55,018 bases of DNA from Microscillaceae bacterium (GTDB lineage Bacteria; Bacteroidota; Bacteroidia; Cytophagales; Microscillaceae). The stretch's first letter is position 1. Every line of letters starts with the position of its first letter. Where the stretch lies: the NCBI GenBank assembly GCA_025054775.1, contig JANWZA010000035.1, positions 1 through 55,018 of the forward strand, read 5' to 3'. Shown piece after piece: positions 1 through 9,300 of the stretch. The notes under the pieces are model-generated. The model ran no database searches. It had not been told where the DNA came from and saw nothing but the letters and a program-made list of their open reading frames with translations. The position numbers and the translations under genes are program-made.

Positions 1-399
1 GAAATTCAGCAACTCCTACAACAACTGCCTACTGAAAGTTATGTAGAAATTCCTTTTGAAGCCGATTTAGCCAACTTGTACCAACTTTTTGATATTTTTT
101 TGCATACACCCATCAATGCTACTTTAGAAGCCTTTGGGCAAACCTATGTAGAAGCCCTTGCTGCGGGTATTCCGTCTATTTTTACACTCTCAGGTGTAGC
201 CCCTGAATTTATAGTGCATGAGCAGAATGCGCTTGTGGTAGAATATCAAAGTAGTCAAGCTATTTACGAAGCTATTGAAAAGCTATTGCAGAATGAACTT
301 TTACGAAAAAAAATCGTAAAGCAAGGGCAAAAAGATGTGCAAAATCTGTTTCCCTTACACACAATGATTCAAAAACTAGAAAAACTTTACTGCCAATGA
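1..399 (+). CDS. Glycosyltransferase family 4, C-terminal part (truncated by window edge)
   Basis: The frame is open from base 1, so this is the C-terminal 132 residues of a longer protein. The segment EAFGQTYVEALAAGIPSI, followed by a conserved Glu in GVAPEFI, HEQNALVV and a helical tail, is the nucleotide-sugar binding end of a GT-B retaining glycosyltransferase (GT4): the E-x7-E region and the Asn-Gly/Ala-Leu-Val motif. It presumably transfers a sugar from a nucleotide donor in surface polysaccharide synthesis. Its TGA overlaps the ATG of the next glycosyltransferase (ATGA), so the two are probably translationally coupled. The donor and acceptor sugars cannot be told. Confidence 0.85.
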   Translation, partial: EIQQLLQQLPTESYVEIPFEADLANLYQLFDIFLHTPINATLEAFGQTYVEALAAGIPSIFTLSGVAPEFIVHEQNALVVEYQSSQAIYEAIEKLLQNELLRKKIVKQGQKDVQNLFPLHTMIQKLEKLYCQ

Positions 400-1421
400 G
401 TTCGAGGCGTATGGAAATTTCAAATAAACAAGAAGATGAACAAAACGCTATCAAAGAGAAATGTTTATTTTTTAGTATTATTGTCCCTACTTACAACAGA
501 GCAAACTTTATTGAAAAAACGCTTCGCTCCGTACTAAATCAAAAATATCAAAACTTCGAAATTATTGTGGTTGATGATGGTAGTAAAGACAATACACGTG
601 AAATTGTAACAAACATTAAAAGCGATAAAATACGCTATTTTTGGAAAGAGAATGGAGAACGCGGCGCAGCACGAAACTATGGTATGAAATATGCCCGTGG
701 AGACTATATCACTTTTTTAGACTCCGACGATTTGCTGTACCCCAATTACTTATCCAATGCCACAGAAAGTATACAAAAATACGGAATGCCTAAATTCTTT
801 CACCTCGGTTATGAAATCACAGATATTAACTTACGACGTCAGATAAAAGTAAATAACCTGAAAAACGATGATAAAAAATTTTTGATTGTAGGCAATCCGC
901 TGAGCTGCATAGGGGTATTTATGCACAAGTCTATTATCCAAGACTTTCAGTTTAGAGAAGACCGTCGATTAGCAGGTTCAGAAGATTGGGAATTGTGGTT
1001 AAGAATAGTAGCCACACACGGCATTAAAGTAGATAACCGCATCTCAGCAGCACTTATCAATCACGAAGAGAGAAGTGTACTTAATTATCAAGAAGATGCA
1101 CTCATAGAACGCAAAACCTTAGCTCTGGATTATGCTTTTCAAGATGCCAGAGTGCAAGAAATCTATGGTAAAGATCGTAAACGTATGGAAGCATATTTTG
1201 AGTCATATGTAGCTTTACATTTGGTACTCTCTAATAAAAATAAGTTAGGATTAAAGCATTTATGGAAATGTTTTAGACTTACTCCACAAGCTATTTTCCA
1301 TCGTAGAACCTTAGCTATATTCAAGCATCTTTTTTTTAATGTATTGAGAATTAGGCTAAAACTTTTATATTTACTTTTAATTTTATCTCATTGTGATATT
1401 AGCACTTGCGGAGTTTATTAG
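396..1421 (+). CDS. Glycosyltransferase family 2
   Basis: This 341-residue GT-A inverting glycosyltransferase has the N-terminal nucleotide-binding core FSIIVPTYNRANFIEKTL (about residues 26-43), VVDDGS (58-63) and the metal-binding FLDSDD (107-112). SEDWELWLR further on is the usual acceptor-side acidic motif. A basic and hydrophobic C-terminus (about 300-335) may associate with the membrane. The start overlaps the stop of the upstream GT4 gene by four bases; an internal Met at residue 6 is a possible alternative start. With the neighbouring GT4 and asparagine synthetase genes it looks like the end of a polysaccharide or glycan locus. The substrate is not predictable. Confidence 0.85.
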   Translation: MSSRRMEISNKQEDEQNAIKEKCLFFSIIVPTYNRANFIEKTLRSVLNQKYQNFEIIVVDDGSKDNTREIVTNIKSDKIRYFWKENGERGAARNYGMKYARGDYITFLDSDDLLYPNYLSNATESIQKYGMPKFFHLGYEITDINLRRQIKVNNLKNDDKKFLIVGNPLSCIGVFMHKSIIQDFQFREDRRLAGSEDWELWLRIVATHGIKVDNRISAALINHEERSVLNYQEDALIERKTLALDYAFQDARVQEIYGKDRKRMEAYFESYVALHLVLSNKNKLGLKHLWKCFRLTPQAIFHRRTLAIFKHLFFNVLRIRLKLLYLLLILSHCDISTCGVY

Positions 1422-1594
1422 TACAAACATACTCCTGTGTATAACCTAATGCTTATTTCTATGAAAGAGCAGAAAAAGAGAAAAATATCTTTAAGATGAA
1501 AAACACAGAGAGAGCCTCAGAAAGGGAATTTGAGATATAACTCCGTAAAAGAAAAAATATTAAACAAAACTAAAAGAAAACTTAATTACAGACT

Positions 1595-3466
1595 ATGTGT
1601 GGTATAGCAGGTTTTTTTTCTATAAAACAGCAATTGAACGAAACAGACCTCAAAAAAATGACCAACGCCATAGCTCATCGAGGCTATGATGCCGAAGGAT
1701 TTTTTTTTGATGGTTTGTGCGGCCTTGGACACCAACGATTAAGTATCCTAGACTTATCTACCAAAGCCAACCAACCCATGACTTCACAAAACGAAAGATA
1801 TGTCATTACCTACAATGGTGAAGTTTATAACTATCAGGAAATTGCCCCAAGCCTGAATATAGCTTTGAGAACTACCTCAGACACAGAAGTTATTTTAGAA
1901 GCCTTTGCTCAACGCAATATTCATTCCGTTCATCAACTTAACGGCATGTTTGCTTATGCTATTTATGATAAATTTAAGCAAGAACTCTATCTTTTTCGCG
2001 ATCGTATTGGTATCAAACCTCTTTTTTATTATTGGGACGGAGAAACTTTTGCGTTTGCCTCCGAACTGAAGTCCATCATAACTTTGCCTAATGTTTCCCA
2101 AAAAATCAATTTTGAGGCTATTCATCATTTTTTACATTTAGGCTATATTCCTGCACCTAAAACTATTTACCAAAATATCTATAAGCTCCCTGCAGGTAGC
2201 TGGATTAAAATCAGTAAAAAAGAATTCATCTTAGAAAAATACTGGCACATTCAAGAAAAAATATATGACCTTGCTACTCAAGAGAAGCTGAACAACCTAA
2301 TAAAAGAGCCAGAAGCAAAACAACAATTAGAAAAATTATTACATTCTGCTGTGAGAATGCAACTAATCAGCGATGTACCTTTGGGTATTTTCTTGAGTGG
2401 AGGCATTGACTCAAGCATTATCACGGCAATTGCTTCACAGAATAGTAGTCAAAAAATCAATACCTTTTCTATTGGTTTCAAAGAACATAAATATAATGAA
2501 GCAGACCATGCCCGTGCAGTAGCCAAGTACATAGGTACTAACCATGAGGAGTTTGTAGTCTCAGTAAAGGAAGCTTTAGAACTTATACCCCAACTCCTTA
2601 ATATTTATGACGAACCTTTTGCAGACTCGTCTGCTATTCCTACCTATATGGTCTCCAAGTTAGCACGAAAACACGTAAAAGTGATACTTTCAGGCGATGG
2701 TGGTGATGAATTGTTTCTAGGATATGGTATGTACCAATGGGCAGAGCGGCTAGCAAATCCTTTCTTGAAAAACGTACGTAAACCCCTAGCAGGGTTATTT
2801 AGCCCTTTCAAAGTTATTAAGTATCAAAAGGCAAGAGCTATTTTGAATTATCCTAACAAACAGGATATTCATAGCCATATCTTCTCGCAAGAGCAGTTAT
2901 TTTTTAGTAAAAGAGAACTAGACGAAATACTAATCGTTCCTGAAGGTGAAGAAAATTATCAGCCTTTTCGCTATGTTGGTCTCAAATGCCAGCGTCCTTT
3001 GCAAAACATGGAAAAACAAGCCCTCTTTGATTTGGAATATTACCTACCTGACGATCTTTTGGTGAAAGTAGATAGAGCCACCATGCAGCACGCCTTAGAG
3101 GCGCGTGTGCCCTTACTTGACCATAGATTAGTGGAATTTGCTATTAACTTACACCCTGAACTTCGTTATCATAACGGTGAAACCAAGTACTTGCTCAAAA
3201 AAGTACTTTATCAATATGTTCCTGAAAATTTATTCAAACGACCAAAGCAGGGATTTGCTATCCCATTAATGCAGTGGTTGCAAAAAGATTTATTATTTTT
3301 GTTAGAAGATTACTTGTCAAAAAGCATAGTCCAAAAGTATAACATTGTAAAATACGAAGTAGTAGAAAACTTAAAAAAACGCTTTCTTAAAGGGGAAGCA
3401 TATTACTACAATCGCCTTTGGGCTTTAATTATATTACACCAATTTTTACAAAAAAGTATCCCCTAA
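1595..3466 (+). CDS. asnB: Asparagine synthetase, glutamine-hydrolysing (AsnB type)
   Basis: 623 residues, the normal size for this family. It begins MCGIAGFF, so Cys2 becomes the N-terminal nucleophile of the class II glutamine amidotransferase domain; RGYDAEG and NGEVYNY are also typical of that domain. The synthetase half carries the ATP pyrophosphatase P-loop SGGIDSS (about residues 267-273) and ends with VDRATMQHALEARVPLLD. The reaction is aspartate + glutamine + ATP to asparagine, glutamate, AMP and PPi. Members placed next to glycosyltransferases often amidate sugar acids in exopolysaccharides, so a role in glycan modification rather than bulk asparagine synthesis is possible here. A 173-bp gap separates it from the GT2 gene. 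Confidence 0.93.
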   Translation: MCGIAGFFSIKQQLNETDLKKMTNAIAHRGYDAEGFFFDGLCGLGHQRLSILDLSTKANQPMTSQNERYVITYNGEVYNYQEIAPSLNIALRTTSDTEVILEAFAQRNIHSVHQLNGMFAYAIYDKFKQELYLFRDRIGIKPLFYYWDGETFAFASELKSIITLPNVSQKINFEAIHHFLHLGYIPAPKTIYQNIYKLPAGSWIKISKKEFILEKYWHIQEKIYDLATQEKLNNLIKEPEAKQQLEKLLHSAVRMQLISDVPLGIFLSGGIDSSIITAIASQNSSQKINTFSIGFKEHKYNEADHARAVAKYIGTNHEEFVVSVKEALELIPQLLNIYDEPFADSSAIPTYMVSKLARKHVKVILSGDGGDELFLGYGMYQWAERLANPFLKNVRKPLAGLFSPFKVIKYQKARAILNYPNKQDIHSHIFSQEQLFFSKRELDEILIVPEGEENYQPFRYVGLKCQRPLQNMEKQALFDLEYYLPDDLLVKVDRATMQHALEARVPLLDHRLVEFAINLHPELRYHNGETKYLLKKVLYQYVPENLFKRPKQGFAIPLMQWLQKDLLFLLEDYLSKSIVQKYNIVKYEVVENLKKRFLKGEAYYYNRLWALIILHQFLQKSIP

Positions 3467-3689
3467 AAACAAGATAGGGGGTAAGATGTAGAGAGAGTAG
3501 TTGCAAATGTATGGTAGATTGCTTTATATTCAAAAACAGAAAATTAGTTTGTAGTCAATTTCTAATAAAATTTTTAGCTATTTTTACAGCTTCTTACAAG
3601 CTATTCCACTTTAACTACCCGAAATTTTACGAAATACTTAAAAAACATCAGCACCCGTAACCCTAATCCAGCTTAAGGCGGCACTTTGC
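3467..3689. other. Convergent intergenic region with weak hairpins
   Basis: This gap lies between asnB (plus) and the RmlD-like gene (minus). A short stem, CCCCTA/TAGGGG, spans the asnB stop (3460-3480). An imperfect stem TTAAGGC/GCCTAA followed by a T-run lies at 3673-3698 and could end asnB transcription. Neither is strong, and no gene is visible. Confidence 0.3.
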
Positions 3690-4628
3690 CTAATTTTTAT
3701 GACTGAATAACCTACTTGAGGTAATTGAGGTAATTTGCTTTTGAAGCAAGGCAATTCCTTCTTTGAAACTATGTGGCTGATAGCCAAGCAATTGCTGAGC
3801 TTTTCGAATATCTAATCCTGTACGCAATGGGCGCACTGCAGGTTGTTTGAATTGACTACTATCAGTACGAATGATAAGACTTTTGTCTAAATTAAAAAAA
3901 TCAGCAGTAGCAATAGCCATATTGTAAGGAGTAAGTAAATCCTTTCCTGCAATATTAAAAATTCCTTTGGCACGTTGCTTAGCAATGAGCCAACACCCCA
4001 TGGCTAAGTCTTCAGCTAAGGTAGGAGTTCGCCACTGGTCATCTACCACATGAATCGTTTTACCTTCTTCTAGTGATTTTTTTACCCAAAGGATGATGTT
4101 AGTTCGGCTCATGGCTTCTACAATACCATACACAAGCACCGTTCTCACAATAGCCCAATCGGTATGGCAGTTTTGCACTAATTTTTCAGATAGGAGTTTA
4201 CTTTCTCCATAAAAACTTAAAGGATTAGGTTCAGCCTCTTCGGTGTAAAGTCCTGTTTTGCCGTCAAAAATAAAATCGGTAGAAAGATGTATGAAATGAG
4301 TTTGATACTTTTCTGCATATTTGAGCAAGTATTCTACTGCCGTAACATTGAATAGAAGGCAACGTTCGCGTTGCATTTCACAATCATCTACTTGCGTCAT
4401 AGCGGCAGTATGTATAATTGTGTTAGGTTGATATTGTTCAAATACTTGGGCGATTTGTGTCTCTTGTGTAACGTCTAGGGTATGGTAAAGAGCATTGTTA
4501 GGAAATGAATAAAGCCTATTTTCACCTTTAGCAGTAGCAATAAGCTGAACGTTTGGCTGTTGGGCAAGCAAATGTACTAATTTCTGCCCTAATAAGCCGT
4601 TTGCTCCTGTAACTAAAACCTTTAGCAT
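3690..4628 (-). CDS. RmlD-like dTDP-4-dehydrorhamnose reductase / extended SDR
   Basis: 312 residues from ATG 4628, which opens directly on the Rossmann fold MLKVLVTGANGLLGQKL. A longer frame back to a TTG at 4649 only adds unrelated residues and overlaps the upstream stop. TAAMTQVDDCE, the STDFIFDG segment and the catalytic YGESK (Tyr-x3-Lys) fit RmlD, which reduces dTDP-4-dehydro-L-rhamnose with NAD(P)H. RmlA, RmlB and RmlC are not in the window, so the rhamnose assignment is by family only; other nucleotide-sugar or unknown SDR substrates are possible. It follows the DUF3127 gene on the same strand with about 17 bases between them, so they may be co-transcribed. Confidence 0.75.
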   Translation of the reverse strand: MLKVLVTGANGLLGQKLVHLLAQQPNVQLIATAKGENRLYSFPNNALYHTLDVTQETQIAQVFEQYQPNTIIHTAAMTQVDDCEMQRERCLLFNVTAVEYLLKYAEKYQTHFIHLSTDFIFDGKTGLYTEEAEPNPLSFYGESKLLSEKLVQNCHTDWAIVRTVLVYGIVEAMSRTNIILWVKKSLEEGKTIHVVDDQWRTPTLAEDLAMGCWLIAKQRAKGIFNIAGKDLLTPYNMAIATADFFNLDKSLIIRTDSSQFKQPAVRPLRTGLDIRKAQQLLGYQPHSFKEGIALLQKQITSITSSRLFSHKN

Positions 4629-4645
4629 ACATCTAAAAAAAGATA

Positions 4646-5035
4646 TCAAAAGGGGAGATTGTTCACAGAGTCATCATCTTGTATTTGTGAGAATTCGTCA
4701 GGAATAGGGGTTTTTTGTATCCCTTGGTCTGTTGTTACGTTTGGACTGTACTCATCTGTGTCACTGCTTTTTTCTATTTTCCATGCACGTGCATCGGTAA
4801 ACCACTTTCCATTCCATTCTCTTGATTCTATATTGAAAGCTACTTTGAGCATATCTCCTATGCGGTACTTGCTCAAGGTATCAATTTTATCCCCCCAGAC
4901 ATTAAAGCAAACTTTCTTAGGATATTGCTCTTGGGTTTCTATCACAAATTCTTGTTTACGCCATATGCCGTTGCGGCCTTGCCCAGTCTGTTCGGGCAAA
5001 ATTTGTATCAATTTTCCAGAAAGTTCCAAGTTCAT
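4646..5035 (-). CDS. DUF3127 OB-fold-like protein
   Basis: 129 residues from ATG 5035 (MNLELSGKLIQILPEQTG). The longer frame to 5089 runs through the promoter region and is not credible. The pattern WRKQEFVIETQEQYPKKVCF, then NVWGDKID, SREWNGKWFTDARAW, is the Bacteroidota DUF3127 family, a predicted OB-fold related in layout to single-strand DNA-binding proteins. The tail is acidic and ends DDDSVNNLPF, reminiscent of the SSB C-terminal interaction tip. A nucleic-acid binding role is inferred, not shown. It is divergent from siaC across a short shared promoter region. Confidence 0.8.
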   Translation of the reverse strand: MNLELSGKLIQILPEQTGQGRNGIWRKQEFVIETQEQYPKKVCFNVWGDKIDTLSKYRIGDMLKVAFNIESREWNGKWFTDARAWKIEKSSDTDEYSPNVTTDQGIQKTPIPDEFSQIQDDDSVNNLPF

Positions 5036-5050
5036 AAAATTTATTAAATG

Positions 5051-5086
5051 TTTGTATACAAAGGTATAAAAAAAAGTGTAATTTTG
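5051..5086. promoter_or_regulatory. Divergent promoter region, DUF3127 / siaC
   Basis: Two Bacteroidota -7 boxes lie back to back: TAATTTTG on the plus strand (5079-5086; TTTG at 5051-5054, spacer 24) pointing to siaC, and TACCTTTG on the minus strand (complement of 5059-5066) pointing to the DUF3127 gene. The -33 elements are weak. The boxes are only about 12 bases apart, so the two promoters probably compete. Confidence 0.45.
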
Positions 5087-5130
5087 CATAGATTTTTAGA
5101 CAAACAATTCAACCTCTAATTTTTAATCAT

Positions 5131-5520
5131 ATGAGTGACATTTATGTTGAAGAAACTCAAACTACCCCAGAAGTCAATTTTGATTTTAGGAGAGGTATTT
5201 TTGAAATTAAAGGAGTTTCTATCCCAGAGGACACAGAGCATTTTTATAGTTCTATATTAGAAAAATTAGAGGATTATGCACGCAACTTACCTACGGATAA
5301 AACTCAAATGAACTTCAAGTTTATTTATATCAACACGAGCACCTCGGCAGTAGTAGCAAAGATAATCAAACTCCTAGAGAGCATCAATAGCGTAAGCCAC
5401 CCTGTTACGGTACGCTGGTACTACGAAGAGGGTGACGAAGACATGCGGGATTTAGGTTATGATTTTAGCACTTTTACAAACCTTAACTTCATACTTATTC
5501 CTTGTCAAGAGATTTTATAG
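5131..5520 (+). CDS. siaC: SiaC-type regulatory phosphoprotein (DUF1987)
   Basis: 129 residues matching the SiaC/DUF1987 pattern: a strand with TPEVNFDFRRGIFEIKG, then SIPEDTEHFYSSILEKLEDY, then FIYINTSTSAVVAKII. In Pseudomonas, SiaC is phosphorylated on a Ser/Thr by the kinase SiaB and dephosphorylated by the PP2C phosphatase SiaA, and the unphosphorylated form activates the diguanylate cyclase SiaD. Here no siaB or siaD is adjacent; a SpoIIE/PP2C phosphatase gene lies 45 kb away. The candidate phosphosite is in the STSTS-like stretch NTSTSA. It stands alone, transcribed away from the DUF3127 gene. Confidence 0.8.
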   Translation: MSDIYVEETQTTPEVNFDFRRGIFEIKGVSIPEDTEHFYSSILEKLEDYARNLPTDKTQMNFKFIYINTSTSAVVAKIIKLLESINSVSHPVTVRWYYEEGDEDMRDLGYDFSTFTNLNFILIPCQEIL

Positions 5521-5685
5521 TAGCTATTCAAATATGCAAAGCAACTAAGAAAGATACTAGGTTGTATAAAAATTGAATAGTATGAAATGTATAATTATGT
5601 AATTCTAAAACTGAATTGAATGGATAGTTTGATTTCTGAATGTAAAATTACACGTATCATACATTTTGAGTTGCTACCAAAAAGT

Positions 5686-5898
5686 TTATTTGCGTTTTTT
5701 GTAGAATATTGCCAAAAATTGTGTCATAAAGCCTGTGAACAATATTATAGGTCCGAGAGTTAGCCCTAAAAAACCAAAACCAAAGGGTTCTTTATCAAGA
5801 GACATGATAATAAAGCCTGTCAAAATAAGGGCTATACCTGCAAGCATGATTAGATAGTTTTGTTTATCAAAAACAAGCTTATTTTTCTGTTCAGTCAT
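5686..5898 (-). CDS. DUF3098 small membrane protein
   Basis: 70 residues with two membrane helices: NYLIMLAGIALILTGFIIM (about 14-32) and LGLTLGPIILFTGFMTQF (about 44-61). The NY-x2-M-x-GI ... GFxxM signature followed by a second helix with GP and GF is that of DUF3098. In many Bacteroidota this family sits between ftsX and uppP in a cell-envelope context; here it is isolated, which is unusual. The function is unknown. Confidence 0.75.
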   Translation of the reverse strand: MTEQKNKLVFDKQNYLIMLAGIALILTGFIIMSLDKEPFGFGFLGLTLGPIILFTGFMTQFLAIFYKKRK

Positions 5899-6399
5899 CT
5901 TTCTTATCTAATGATTTAGTCATTTATTTTTATTTTCACTCTCACTGAAAAAGTACTTTTCAGCAGAATGTTTTTTGCAAAAATACTATTTTTGTTTGAA
6001 AAGTATAAAAAAGGTATAAAAGTTATACAACTATTCAGTTTAGTGATATCCTTAAACAGATAGGTAAGCAAATTCGTAGATTATACTTGGTTGAAAAGCT
6101 AAAAAAATTGAAAAAATTGAAAAGACAAGTCTTATAGATTTACTGAGCGAAACTCCAAAGCATTAAGCAAGTACCTATAAGTCTGCCTTTTATCTTTTTA
6201 GCCAAGGGCGAAAAGAACAAAAAGAGCAATCAAAAAGAAAACAGAAACATTTTTACAAAAACTTAATCAATCCTGATAATCAACAATTCAGGAGCTAGGA
6301 TTTTCTGTTCTTATGCAAATCTATGACTAAGTAGAAAGCTAAGGAAATAATCTCAGGCATAAGAGCGGATAAAAATTATGAAATACTTAATTTTTGTAT
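5899..6399. other. Intergenic region, no gene seen
   Basis: The 500 bases contain a palindrome, CTGAAAA-AGTAC-TTTTCAG (5945-5963), and on the minus strand a -7-like TATTTTTG (complement of 5978-5985) that could serve the DUF3098 gene. The rest is A/T-rich, with many stops in all frames. Confidence 0.35.
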
Positions 6400-9300
6400 C
6401 TACTCTCCAATCATTACAAAAGCTCCCCAATAATATGGATTAGGGAACTGCTCACGAATTTTACGTTGGGCATTCAAAAAAGCTAATTTTCGGTTACCTG
6501 TCTTTACTTCTTCTTCATAAAAGCTATTCATAAGTTGTTGTGTAGCAGCATCATCAACTTTCCACAAACTCATAATAATATTTTGCGCGCCTGCGATTTT
6601 CAGAGCCCGCTGAATACCGTATACTCCTTCTCCATTTTGCACCTCACCTAAGCCTGTTTCACAGGCTGAAGCTGAAACGACTTCTGTACGTTCTAGGGAT
6701 AAATTTGCAATTTCATAGGCTGTAAGCACACCATCCTCGCCTTCGGGTTTTTTCTCCAAAAGAGCATAGTCATTCACGCCTGCTAACACCAGCCCAGAGC
6801 GAAGCATGGGGTCTATGGCTTCTTCCTCTTCTTCTAATCCTGCTCCTTTGTTTGCCTCATCCTTATTTTCTTGGGGAATAAAAAATCCATGGGTGGCAAT
6901 ATGTAAAATAGTAGGACTTTGTACATTTTTTACTGCTTCTTCGGTAGCTTGTTCTCTTGTTCTAATTTCTACCATATAGCCATTTAATTTAAGTAACTCT
7001 TTTATTCTTTGTACTTCAATTTCTGTACCTTGCAATTGAGCGAAAGGTTCTAAGGTAAGCCAAGCACTACGTTGGTTATCCATATTGATAGTATTTTTAG
7101 CAGCGGTTAGGCTCTTGTTTATCAGATAGGTAGGATTGCCCACTAGAAAAGCAGTTCTGTTGTTTTTCTCTGTAGTTTTTCGCTCTTCTAAAATGTCTTT
7201 AATATTAGTAACCGTTGTAACTTCTAACTCATCTAACAAATAGCTTTGGGTTTCTGGGTTACGAAGTGTTGATAGATTGATTTGATTATACACACCATCA
7301 GGAGCAAAATAAATCTTTTTCACGTTAGGGATTTTCTCTTTGATAGGTTGCCAAAACATATTGTATGAATATTTATCGTTAGTTTGAAAGCGAATTGTTT
7401 TCTTATAGTTAGAGAGATAACGCTTTTCTAATTGTCCACCATTGTTCAAAATTACTACTTCGGGATAGTTGAGTGTTTGGGGTGTAATGATAAATGCGGC
7501 ATATTGTACTGAGTCTTTAATTGGGTTGAGGCGTATCATAGTGATAGCTGCTTCATTATCCTTCAACTTAGCTTGAATATCCTTCCAAGAGGGTATTTTA
7601 GGGTTGTAAGCGGCATTAAAGTCTTCGGATTGAAGTGAGATTTCTTTCTCTAAATTATTCACTAAGTTAGTTAAGCTATCTAAATTGACGCCTTTGGCTT
7701 TAAGTTCGGCTTCTGATTGGCTGTAGAGTTTAGCAATCAATTCACGTTGGGCTTGCCAAGTTTTATATTTACTGATAAGTGCCTCGTTCCCACTGGCTAA
7801 AATACGCTTACGTACTTTGCTTGTAGCACTCAAAACGATAGCCTTGGTAGAAATCTCCAAATCGTAGGCATCTCCTAGTATGCTCAAAAATTCTTTGGGC
7901 AATCCTTCTTTTTGGGTACGAGAAATACTATTGATAGCAAATATGATAAAATTATCCAAAAAGTTTTTGTTTTTATTAAAAAACTTGATTTTCTCCTTTT
8001 CACTCAAAGCGGGGAAGGTGTTTTGGATTTGGTTCATGATATTTTTTATCAAATCTTTGTAGTAATTTTTGGCATCTTCATATTTTTTCATGTTTTCGTA
8101 TAGGAGAGCCATGTTATTGAGCGAGGAGGCAAAATCGGGGTGATTTTCACCGAGGGTAGTTTTGAATATTTGTAAAGCCTCTTTAAAAATTGGTTCGGCT
8201 TGGGTGAGTTGGTTCATATCCACATAAAGCGAGCCTAAATTGTTAAGGGAGGCGGCATAGGCGGGGTGTTTTTGTCCAAAAACTTTTTTTCTAATTTCAA
8301 TAGCTTGTTTAAGCAAGGGTTCGGCTTCGGTAAAACGCTTTACACTTCGGTAGAATCCCGCTAGGTTATCTAAGGAAGAGGCGTAATCAGGGTCATTTTC
8401 ACCAAAAGCCTCCTTACGAATAGCTAAGGCTTCTTTGAGTTGTTTTTCAATTTCTATGGGTTTGTTCATCTTTCGGTACAGAGCCGCTAGGTTGTCTAGT
8501 GCGGTAGCATATGAAGGGTGCTTTATTCCTACTGTATTTTTACGAATGTCTAAGGCTTGCTTGAAAAGCTTTTCAGCATCAGGATATTGCCCCATGCTTA
8601 CATAAAGCGTAGCCAAGTTGTTAACAATGGTAGCATAGGTAGGGTTTTTATCTGTATTTTTACTGCTTTCATAAATTTTCATTGCTTGGAGATAGTGTCG
8701 CTCTGCATCAGGGTATCGCCCTGCTTTTTTGTAGAGAACACCAAGTTCGTTTAAGATTTCAGGATAAACCTTCTCTTTTTCTAATTTATTTTTTTGGATA
8801 AGAGAGAGAGCTTCTTTGTAAATTGCTTCAGCTTCATCAAATCGACTTAATGTAGTATAAAGATATCCTAAACTACCTAAAACATTCACATACAAGGAAC
8901 TATTTTCATTTTTGTTTTCTTTGATAGATTGCAAGGCTTGTTTGTAAAGGTCTTCGGCTTCGGTATAAAGCCCTTCATTTTGGTAAATGGTAGCTAAATT
9001 TTTTAATGAGTTGACATAGATAGGGTTTTCATTGGTTTGGTTGGCTTTGTAAATCTCTAATGCTTGTTGATACATCTTTTTTGCTTCGTAGATTTTTGCA
9101 CTTTGGTAAAGTACGCCTGCTAGCATGTTTAGGTAATCGGCATAATCTAACCTTCGGGCAGGGTTTTTTGCTAGAAGTGTGGTAATTTGCCGGAGTAGTC
9201 TTTCGGCTTCGGACAAGTTTCTACGGTTACGATAAGTGATTGCCAAATTAGAGAGAGAACGCAAAAAATCAGGATGCTCCTCTCCCAAAATTTCTTTTCT

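Noticed and set aside
4629-4649. TTG start for the RmlD-like protein
   Set aside because: It adds seven unrelated residues and overlaps the DUF3127 stop; ATG 4628 opens on the nucleotide-binding fold.
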